From positions 1 through 5,050 of the forward strand of contig MNRR01000013.1 in assembly GCA_001916055.1 (NCBI GenBank): 5,050 nucleotides of DNA, written 5' to 3'. Both the position numbers and the translations under genes were made by a program. Every line of letters starts with the position of its first letter. Within the stretch, counting starts at the first letter, position 1. This stretch comes from Clostridium sp. 28_12 (GTDB lineage Bacteria; Bacillota; Clostridia; TANB77; CAG-508). Shown here piece by piece: positions 1 to 4,749 of this stretch. The notes under the pieces are model-generated. The model ran no database searches. It worked only from the letters and a program-made list of their open reading frames with translations, and was not told the origin of the DNA.

Positions 1-104
1 CCACAGTTACCACATTTAGATTATACTAAATATTAATATAAAAATAAATGAAGAAAGGAGTGTATGGTCTATTTAAGTTATTAAATATATCATACAAGAA
101 AAGA

Positions 105-2102
105 ATGGAACAAGAAGAAAACATATTAGGAAAAGAAAAAATAGGAAAATTAATCAGAAAATTCTCAATTCCTTGTATAATATCTATGTTGGTAAACTCG
201 CTATATAATATAGTAGACCAAATATTTATAGGTCAAGGAGTAGGATATTTAGGAAATGGAGCTACAAATGTAGTATTCCCATTAGTAATGATATGCTTAG
301 CATTTTCATTAATGTTTGGAGATGGGGCATCAGCATATCTAAGCTTAAAATTAGGAGAAAAGAAAAAGAAAGAAGCAGAATCAGGAATAGGAAATGGAGT
401 ATTGTTATCTGCAATAGTATCAATAATATTTTGTATAGTAACACTTATATTTTTACCAGCATTCTTAAAAATATTTGGATGTACAGATAATTTAAAAGAA
501 TATGCAATGGCATATGGAAAAATTATAGCAATAGGATTTCCATTCTCAATGATAGGAACAACATTAAACTCTATTATTAGAGCAGATGGAAGCCCTAAAT
601 ACTCAATGGTAAGTATGGTAAGTGGAGCTATATTAAATACAATATTAGATCCAATATTCATATTTGTATTCCATAAAGGTGTAGAAGGTGCAGCATTAGC
701 AACAGTTATAAGCCAAATATTAACATTTATATTAAATGTTGCGTATATAAAGAGATTTAAATCAATAAAATTATCAAGAGAAAGTTTCAAATTAAAAGCA
801 AATGTATGTAAAAAGGTTTCAACATTAGGAATAAGCAGTTTTATTACACAAATGAGTATTGTATGTGTTATGACAGCTGAAAACAATTTATTAGGCAAAT
901 ACGGAGCAGAAAGTAAATTTGGTGCAGAAATTCCAATAACAGTATTAGGAATAGTAATGAAAATAAGTCAGATATTAAATAGCATAATAATTGGTATAGC
1001 AGCAGGAAGTCAACCAATATTTGGGTATAACTATGGTGCAAGAAAATATGACAGAGTAAAACAAGCATTAAAAATCGTATTAGGGTCAAGTGTAGTAATA
1101 AGTACAATTGCATTTATTTTATTCCAAACAATACCAGACAAATTAATATTAATATTTGGTAGTGGTGATGAGAATTATATGGAATTTGCTTGTTTAGCAT
1201 TTAGAACATATTTAATGTTAACAATAGTAAATGGTGTACAAATTCCATCAGGAATATTCTTCCAAGCAATTGGAAAAAGTACAAAAAGTGCAATATTGTC
1301 ACTTTCAAGACAAATTGTTATATTAATTCCATCAATGATGATACTAAGCCATATGTTTGGAATAATGGGAGTTTTAAGTGCAGGACCAGTAGCTGATGGA
1401 TTAGCATTTATATTAGCTGCAATATTTTTAATAAAAGAAGTAAAAGGACTAAAAATAACAGATAAGGAAAATCAAATAGCGGATGAAGAAACAATTACTA
1501 AAGTTGTATCTGATAAACAAATAGTAATTACAATCTCTAGAGAATATGGTTCAGGTGGAAGATATATAGGAAGATTAATTGCAGACAAATTAGGAATAAA
1601 ACTATATGATAAAGAATTTATTGTGAAATTAGCAAAAGAAACAGGTATGGCAGAAGAATATATTGAAAACAATGAGCAAAAAAGAGATGCATTAGATATA
1701 CTTAATAATGGTTATTATGCAGGATTGAATAATTCGGATGAATTGTTTATAAAAGAATCTGAATTAATAAAAAATGTTGCTGATAAAGAATCTTGTGTAA
1801 TTGTAGGTAGATGTGCGGATTTTATATTAAAAGATAATGAAAATGTTGTTAGCATTTTTGTTGCTAGCAGTATGGATGATAAAATTAAAAGAGCTGTTGA
1901 ATTTTATAATTTAGATAAAGCTAAAGCTGAAAAAGAAATAAATAGAATAAATAAGTTAAGAGCAAATCATTATAAATATTATACAGAAAAAGAATGGAAA
2001 GATCCTTCTAATTATGACATTTGTATTAATAGTGATGCAATTGGTGTAGAGAATGCAGCTAATTTGATTTGTGAGATTGTAAAAGAATATCAGGCAGTAT
2101 AA
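105..2102 (+). CDS. MepA-like MATE efflux transporter fused to a C-terminal cytidylate-kinase-like domain
   Basis: Residues (665-aa numbering) about 1-455 form a twelve-helix MATE transporter of the MepA type, which exports cationic drugs with Na+ or H+. Visible family signatures are an N-terminal FSIPCIISMLVNSLYNIVDQ segment, IGQGVGYLGNGATNV, an RADGSPKYSM loop, LDPIFIF, and QPIFGYNYGARKYDRV opening the second half. After a charged linker (about 456-472), a second domain begins at ISREYGSGGRYIG (residue 477 on). This is the degenerate P-loop of the cytidylate-kinase-like family (Pfam Cytidylate_kin2), followed by LYDKEF, VGRCADF (568-570 is GRC) and a helical end. The kinase half is predicted cytoplasmic; its substrate is unknown. 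MATE proteins are usually about 450 aa, so the extra 200 aa are a real fusion in one open frame. The frame opens at ATG 48, adding 19 residues. I prefer ATG 105 because MEQEENILGKEKIGKLIRKF resembles usual family N-termini, although neither start has a clear ribosome site. The stop is TAA. Confidence 0.9.
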   Translation: MEQEENILGKEKIGKLIRKFSIPCIISMLVNSLYNIVDQIFIGQGVGYLGNGATNVVFPLVMICLAFSLMFGDGASAYLSLKLGEKKKKEAESGIGNGVLLSAIVSIIFCIVTLIFLPAFLKIFGCTDNLKEYAMAYGKIIAIGFPFSMIGTTLNSIIRADGSPKYSMVSMVSGAILNTILDPIFIFVFHKGVEGAALATVISQILTFILNVAYIKRFKSIKLSRESFKLKANVCKKVSTLGISSFITQMSIVCVMTAENNLLGKYGAESKFGAEIPITVLGIVMKISQILNSIIIGIAAGSQPIFGYNYGARKYDRVKQALKIVLGSSVVISTIAFILFQTIPDKLILIFGSGDENYMEFACLAFRTYLMLTIVNGVQIPSGIFFQAIGKSTKSAILSLSRQIVILIPSMMILSHMFGIMGVLSAGPVADGLAFILAAIFLIKEVKGLKITDKENQIADEETITKVVSDKQIVITISREYGSGGRYIGRLIADKLGIKLYDKEFIVKLAKETGMAEEYIENNEQKRDALDILNNGYYAGLNNSDELFIKESELIKNVADKESCVIVGRCADFILKDNENVVSIFVASSMDDKIKRAVEFYNLDKAKAEKEINRINKLRANHYKYYTEKEWKDPSNYDICINSDAIGVENAANLICEIVKEYQAV

Positions 2103-2129
2103 AAATGGGGTTGAATAACAACCCCATTT
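2103..2129. terminator. Bidirectional hairpin terminator between convergent genes
   Basis: An 11-bp perfect stem (2103-2113 with 2119-2129, core ATGGGGTTG/CAACCCCAT) closes a 5-nt AATAA loop directly after the MATE-kinase stop codon. Read on the minus strand, the stem runs into TTTTT, so it is a good end for the small minus-strand gene at 2147-2398. On the plus strand the following T-run is short and interrupted (TTTGCATG), so termination in that direction is likely but weaker. Confidence 0.8.
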
Positions 2130-2130
2130 G

Positions 2131-2138
2131 CATGTTCT
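2131..2138 (+). repeat. Left copy of 8-bp direct repeat CATGTTCT bracketing the islet
   Basis: CATGTTCT occurs here, just outside the minus-strand gene, and again at 3380-3387, just after the PIN-like gene. The two copies enclose nearly all of the compositionally distinct segment. They could be a target-site duplication or a short recombination footprint. An 8-bp match between two AT-rich flanks can also arise by chance, so this is only a candidate boundary. Confidence 0.2.
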
Positions 2139-2146
2139 TTAAAATA

Positions 2147-2398
2147 CTAACACCGTTCGTCTAATATTACGGATATAGGTGTAATTTCTTTATTCTTCTC
2201 ATTTTCTTTCATTTTTTCGTCAAAGCGCCGTAAGCGCTCGTCAGAATAGGGCATTTGTAGAAAAGCATTTTTTAGTTCATCATACAGGAAATTCCTGTTT
2301 ATGAGGAAGAAGTCTTCTACTTCTCTCCAGGTAAACCCATAAACGAATACTTTTTTTACAAGTAATTCGCTCCGGGCACTCATTGGATATTTTTTCAT
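2147..2398 (-). CDS. Small helix-turn-helix-like protein, probable regulator (83 aa)
   Basis: I do not recognise a named family. The 83-aa product starts MKKYPMSARSELLVKK and has a likely helix-turn-helix at about residues 14-45, where GFTWREVEDFF and INRNFLYDELKNAF fit the two helices of a DNA-binding unit. A charged helical tail follows (LRRFDEKMKENEKNK) and ends ILDERC. There is no signal peptide or membrane segment. The frame stays open upstream to 2494, but ATG 2398 is the clear start: it follows a near-perfect ribosome site, AAGGAGGT (plus 2406-2413), at 7-nt spacing. A TTGAAC-17-TATAAT promoter lies upstream. It ends at TAG. It is transcribed divergently from the HTH-PIN-like gene at 2629, and its HTH aligns without gaps to that protein's HTH, so a regulatory partnership or paralogy is plausible. 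GC-rich codons (CGC, CGG, GCG) set it apart from the neighbouring chromosomal genes. Gene reality is well supported; function is inferred. Confidence 0.75.
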   Translation of the reverse strand: MKKYPMSARSELLVKKVFVYGFTWREVEDFFLINRNFLYDELKNAFLQMPYSDERLRRFDEKMKENEKNKEITPISVILDERC

Positions 2399-2405
2399 AG
2401 TTAGT

Positions 2406-2413
2406 ACCTCCTT
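2406..2413 (-). promoter_or_regulatory. Ribosome binding site fixing the start of the small HTH gene
   Basis: The minus strand reads AAGGAGGT, then 7 nt (ACTAACT), then ATG at 2398. This near-perfect anti-16S match decides against the longer 115-codon reading from 2494. That reading would also place coding sequence across the gene's own promoter. Confidence 0.85.
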
Positions 2414-2430
2414 ATAAGAACATAAATAAA

Positions 2431-2446
2431 ATGTTAATAATAACAT
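2431..2446. promoter_or_regulatory. Candidate operator palindrome at the start site of the small HTH gene
   Basis: ATGTTA (2431-2436) and TAACAT (2441-2446) form a perfect 6-bp inverted repeat with a 4-nt ATAA spacer. It overlaps the expected transcription start (about 2444) of the minus-strand promoter. The same TAACAT box recurs at 2455-2460 and, inverted, at 2515-2520. This fits a repressor binding repeated boxes, but the sequence is AT-rich and chance is not excluded. Confidence 0.3.
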
Positions 2447-2450
2447 ATAT

Positions 2451-2479
2451 ATTATAACATGATTTGACATAAAGTTCAA
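2451..2479 (-). promoter_or_regulatory. Sigma-A-type promoter of the small HTH gene
   Basis: On the minus strand, TTGAAC (plus 2474-2479) is followed by exactly 17 nt and then TATAAT (plus 2451-2456). Transcription would start near 2444, giving a leader of about 46 nt before ATG 2398. Confidence 0.75.
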
Positions 2480-2519
2480 CATATATTTTTGCATTTTACA
2501 TAAACTTGCAAAATATGTT
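2478..2519. promoter_or_regulatory. Inverted repeat between divergent promoters, candidate shared operator
   Basis: TTTTGCA (2487-2493) and TGCAAAA (2507-2513) are perfect inverted half-sites with centres 20 bp apart, about two helical turns. The symmetry extends outward, with a few extra bases on the left arm, to AACATAT (2478-2484) and ATATGTT (2513-2519). The right half covers the -35 box of the plus-strand promoter, and the left end touches the -35 box of the minus-strand promoter. Binding of a dimeric HTH protein here could repress both genes. No protein-site match can be shown from sequence alone. Confidence 0.4.
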
Positions 2520-2534
2520 AAGGTGTGCTATAAT
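2506..2534 (+). promoter_or_regulatory. Sigma-A-type promoter with extended -10 for the HTH-PIN-like gene
   Basis: TTGCAA (2506-2511), a 17-nt spacer, then TATAAT (2529-2534). A TG one base upstream of the -10 (2526-2527) makes it an extended -10 promoter. The start site would be near 2541, leaving a leader of about 88 nt that contains three tandem hexamers, GAACTA GAACCA GAACAA, at 2581-2598. Confidence 0.8.
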
Positions 2535-2628
2535 ATATATGTACCGGTTAAGGATTGTATTAGATTTGTTTAGAATATTTGAACTAGAACCAGAACAAAA
2601 ATTGAACCGAAAAAGGAGAATCATCATT

Positions 2629-3336
2629 ATGAGAAGAACAATGGGCAATGAGACAAGAGCAAAAAGAGCAATCAGCATGATTTACAATGAAATGGCAACA
2701 TAGGAAGATGTAGCAGATGTGTTAAAACTTTCTGTTTCCTATTGCCGGAAAATTGTAAAGGAGCACTACAAGAGCGAAACTGCTTACAACAAGCTGTTAG
2801 CTAAGGCACGCGAAAATGCCAGACTTAAAAAAGAAGCTGACAAACTGATTTCAGTGGAAGTTGATGCTGATGAAGCAGAGGTTGACACAGAAGTCAAAGC
2901 TGATGATGAGTCTATGACGGAAGAAAGAAAACAGGTAGTCCTTGTGGAAACAGGCTACATGTTAGATGTAGGTCTTCCAGGGATTTTGAATGAAAGTTTG
3001 GATGTATTTATGCCATCTTTCAATCTCAAAGAACTGGATAAGCTTACGAGATCCGTTCATACTGCTGAAGAAATTCTTACGTTTTATTATTCAACGTATA
3101 GAATTACTCCAATTCATTTGGATGGAAAGGAGAAACTCTTCTGTCAGCCAGTAGAGCTCGTGAAACCGAGAACTATTGGAGTTGTAGCGGCCGCATGCCA
3201 TTTGTGGGAAAACGGCTACAAAGTAATTCTCAAGACCAATTCAAAAGAGGTTGAGAGCTTGGCTAGAAAGCAGGGAATTGACATCGATGTAGTGCTTATC
3301 CAGAAGAAGGCACAGCTGTTGAATAGACTTGCTTGA
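2629..3336 (+). pseudogene. HTH plus PIN-like domain gene interrupted by an in-frame amber codon
   Basis: Reading from ATG 2629 to TGA 3336 gives 235 codons in one frame, broken only by TAG at codon 25 (2701-2703). The start follows AAAAGGAG (2611-2618) by 10 nt and has a strong promoter upstream. Residues 9-47 make a helix-turn-helix, with EMAT before the TAG and EDVADVLKLSVSYCRKIV after it. So the stop sits inside a conserved fold rather than at a natural protein end. A basic helix (about 50-73), an acidic linker (about 75-100) and a PIN-like domain (about 102-226) follow. The stop is one base from CAG (Gln) or TGG (Trp), and Trp is what the divergent partner carries at the aligned position. 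Possibilities are a nonsense mutation, a sequence error, amber suppression, or restart downstream. Nothing else in the frame is damaged, which suggests the break is recent or tolerated. Confidence 0.65.
2719..3336 (+). CDS. Open part after the amber codon: half HTH, acidic linker, degenerate PIN-like domain
   Basis: This stretch opens with GTG 2719 and would give a 205-aa product lacking the first half of the HTH. There is only a weak ribosome site (AGGAAG, 2702-2707), so independent translation is doubtful; reinitiation after the amber stop is possible. The C-terminal half resembles PIN-fold RNases. VVLVETGYMLD occupies the place of the family's V-DTN-L strand, then MPSFNLKELDKL matches the viP-vl-ELdkL segment, and GYKVILKTNSKEVESLARKQGI matches the g-vvLvTnD---A---gi segment. 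In 235-codon numbering the first Asp is replaced by Glu107, Glu135 is kept, and the TND Asp is Ser205. Catalysis is therefore uncertain, and an RNA-binding or regulatory role is equally possible. The domain call is pattern-based. Codons are richer in GC than those of neighbouring genes. Confidence 0.5.
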   Translation: MLKLSVSYCRKIVKEHYKSETAYNKLLAKARENARLKKEADKLISVEVDADEAEVDTEVKADDESMTEERKQVVLVETGYMLDVGLPGILNESLDVFMPSFNLKELDKLTRSVHTAEEILTFYYSTYRITPIHLDGKEKLFCQPVELVKPRTIGVVAAACHLWENGYKVILKTNSKEVESLARKQGIDIDVVLIQKKAQLLNRLA

Positions 3337-3379
3337 TGTATGCTAGTTGAATGTAACTCGTAAATGATTTTAACCAGTA

Positions 3380-3387
3380 CATGTTCT
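3380..3387 (+). repeat. Right copy of 8-bp direct repeat CATGTTCT
   Basis: This is the second copy of the octamer at 2131-2138. It lies in the untranslated stretch between the TGA of the PIN-like gene and its terminator hairpin. It marks a possible right edge of the inserted segment; chance is a real alternative. Confidence 0.2.
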
Positions 3388-3397
3388 GAACAAATCT

Positions 3398-3427
3398 AAA
3401 GGAGAGTCTGTAGGCTCTCTTTTTTTT
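3398..3427 (+). terminator. Strong intrinsic terminator after the HTH-PIN-like gene
   Basis: An 11-bp stem (3398-3408 with 3413-3423, core GGAGAG/CTCTCT plus two G-T pairs) with a TGTA loop runs into eight T residues (3420-3427). It ends the plus-strand islet gene. On the minus strand the tract after the stem is poor in T, so it gives only weak termination for the tRNA-modification gene that stops at 3432. Confidence 0.9.
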
Positions 3428-3431
3428 GTCT

Positions 3432-4055
3432 TTAATTTATAACTGAATTTATTTCATCAATTGATATTGAACCCTGTCTTAAAATGTGAGGCACACCATC
3501 AATAACTTTAACAATAGTAGATGCAAGACCAATTTTGCTAGGACCGTCATCAATAAAACAATCAACATTTCCATCAAAATCTTTTATTATATCTTTCAAA
3601 TTAGTACCACTTGGCTTTCCAGAGAGATTAGCACTAGGAGTAGCAAGTGGAACGCCAGCATAATTTATCAAATTTAAAGCAATATCATTTGCAGGCATGC
3701 GAATTCCAATAGTATCAGAGCCAGCAGTTAAAATATCAGGAATAGTTTCCTTTTTCTTTAAAATAATAGTTAAAGGACCAGGAAAAAATTTCTCTATTAT
3801 AGAATATTCTATATTTGTAATGTCTTTTGCAACATTTTCAATCATGTCAATATTGCTAACTAAAAGGCTTATAGGTTTATTTAAAGGTCTTTGTTTTGCT
3901 TCATATATTTTTTTAATAGCATTTTTATCTAGTCCATTAGCTCCAACGCCATAAACTGTTTCTGTTGGAAATATTACTAAACCTCCGTTTTTTATAATTT
4001 TAGCAGGTTCAATTAATTTTGTATAATCTGTATTGTTTTTCAAATCTAAGTACAT
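3432..4055 (-). CDS. tsaC: L-threonylcarbamoyladenylate synthase (Sua5/YrdC/YwlC family)
   Basis: The 207-aa cytosolic enzyme makes threonylcarbamoyl-AMP from threonine, bicarbonate and ATP. This is the first step of the t6A modification at position 37 of ANN-decoding tRNAs; the TsaD complex then transfers the group. The family signatures run in order: FPTETVYGVGANG (about residues 29-41), the KQRPLNKPISLLV substrate loop, FFPGPLTIIL, IGIRMPAND, PLATPSANLSGKPSGTN, DDGPSKIGLASTIV and ILRQGSIS near the end. The RxPxH position, commonly His, reads Asn here. The length matches the single-domain TsaC/YrdC form; the extra C-terminal domain of Sua5 proteins (about 340 aa) is absent. ATG 4055 follows AGAAGGA (plus 4061-4067) at 5-nt spacing. 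Its promoter is back-to-back with that of the 4168 gene. It stops at TAA, just after the terminator of the opposing islet gene. Confidence 0.93.
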   Translation of the reverse strand: MYLDLKNNTDYTKLIEPAKIIKNGGLVIFPTETVYGVGANGLDKNAIKKIYEAKQRPLNKPISLLVSNIDMIENVAKDITNIEYSIIEKFFPGPLTIILKKKETIPDILTAGSDTIGIRMPANDIALNLINYAGVPLATPSANLSGKPSGTNLKDIIKDFDGNVDCFIDDGPSKIGLASTIVKVIDGVPHILRQGSISIDEINSVIN

Positions 4056-4080
4056 TTTAATCCTTCTTTCTTACAAAAAA

Positions 4081-4109
4081 ATTATACTCTCTAAAGCTTG
4101 AAAAATCAA
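4081..4109 (-). promoter_or_regulatory. Promoter of the t6A synthase gene
   Basis: On the minus strand, TTGATT (plus 4104-4109), a 17-nt spacer and TATAAT (plus 4081-4086). The start would be near 4074, giving a short leader of about 20 nt that holds the ribosome site. Its -35 lies only 5 bp from the -35 of the divergent promoter. A small inverted repeat, AAATC-AATA-GATTT (4103-4116), straddles both. Confidence 0.65.
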
Positions 4110-4114
4110 TAGAT

Positions 4115-4143
4115 TTGAACTTTTTAGTGGATTATGGTATAAT
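4115..4143 (+). promoter_or_regulatory. Promoter with extended -10 for the unrecognised 165-aa gene
   Basis: TTGAAC (4115-4120), a 17-nt spacer and TATAAT (4138-4143), with TG one base upstream of the -10 (4135-4136). Transcription from about 4150 would leave a leader of roughly 18 nt, just enough for the ribosome site. This suggests strong, largely constitutive expression. Confidence 0.8.
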
Positions 4144-4167
4144 ATAGATATAAGTGAGGTGGAGAGA

Positions 4168-4665
4168 ATGAGCAAATTAGAAAATAATTTGATTGAAAAA
4201 GTGAAAATCTTAATTTTATATGGAGATAGACCTGTTGATGGAAAAGATAAAGAGGGAAAGGTAGAAAGAATTTTTAAAGAAGATGATGATACAGCTCATT
4301 ACTTTTATATAAGAGAATTTTTACAATCTCATATGAAAGATGAGGAAGAATTACAAAAAGCTTTAGAAGAAAAAAATGATGTAAATAGTGTATTTTATGA
4401 AATGCAAAAGTTAGGTCATATTGTATTTGCTGAAAATACCTCATTTCCAAATTACAAAACAGGAATTTTCTACATGCCAAAGGAAATTACTGAAAAGCAA
4501 AAGAAGTCATTAGCAACATTGCAAAAGCAATTAGGGAAAGAAGATTACAATTTTTTAGTATTTATGAACCTTCATAGAGATGAAGATGGAATATTAACAG
4601 GGAATCAGAAGCATGGCTCTGCAAAAGTTTTAGATGAATTTGTAAAAGAAGAAGAACAAAGATAA
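4168..4665 (+). CDS. Unrecognised soluble protein (165 aa)
   Basis: I do not recognise this protein. It is acidic and lysine-rich, with no signal peptide, membrane helix or Cys cluster, so it is probably cytosolic. The N-terminal part (residues about 1-80) is mostly helical and highly charged, including KEDDDTAHYFYIREFLQSH and a glutamate/lysine-rich helix around EEELQKALEEK. A more ordered segment follows (about 90-150): LGHIVFAENTSF, then GIFYMPKEITEKQKKSLATL and NFLVFMNLH, patterns of alternating strands and helices. Translation could begin at GTG 4159, but ATG 4168 is better placed, with AGGTGG (4157-4162) 5 nt upstream. It has its own strong promoter and terminator and diverges from the t6A synthase gene. 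AT-rich codons like those of the flanking chromosomal genes argue that it is native. Its function cannot be told from context. Confidence 0.8.
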   Translation: MSKLENNLIEKVKILILYGDRPVDGKDKEGKVERIFKEDDDTAHYFYIREFLQSHMKDEEELQKALEEKNDVNSVFYEMQKLGHIVFAENTSFPNYKTGIFYMPKEITEKQKKSLATLQKQLGKEDYNFLVFMNLHRDEDGILTGNQKHGSAKVLDEFVKEEEQR

Positions 4666-4710
4666 GTTGATATTTTATTATTAATAGCGCGTAGTATATA
4701 AAATATAAAG

Positions 4711-4743
4711 AAAGGTAGTAGATATTTTATCTATTACCTTTTT
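4711..4743. terminator. Hairpin terminator between convergent genes
   Basis: A 14-bp stem (4711-4724 with 4728-4741, one G-T pair) closes a TTT loop and runs into five T residues ending at 4743 on the plus strand. It ends the 165-aa gene. Because it lies 6 bp beyond the stop of the minus-strand CotJC-like gene, it probably serves that gene too. The rest of 4666-4710 shows no feature. Confidence 0.85.
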
Positions 4744-4749
4744 GACTTA

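Noticed and set aside
233..898. A 221-codon minus-strand reading frame opposite the transporter gene
   Set aside because: It lies entirely antisense to strongly conserved MATE sequence. Its translation shows no family pattern and is explained by the codon bias of the real gene.
2147..2494. Longer 115-aa version of the small HTH protein
   Set aside because: The extra 32 residues would span its own TATAAT and -35 boxes, and the near-perfect ribosome site lies directly before ATG 2398.
2701..2703. TAG reassigned to a sense codon genome-wide
   Set aside because: The small HTH gene ends at TAG shortly before its terminator hairpin. Reading through would add about 20 residues encoded by the hairpin itself. 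No other interrupted frame in the window supports reassignment.
2539..2703. Start of the HTH-PIN-like gene at ATG 2539, giving a longer N-terminus
   Set aside because: ATG 2539 overlaps the predicted transcription start and has no ribosome site, whereas ATG 2629 has AAAAGGAG upstream.
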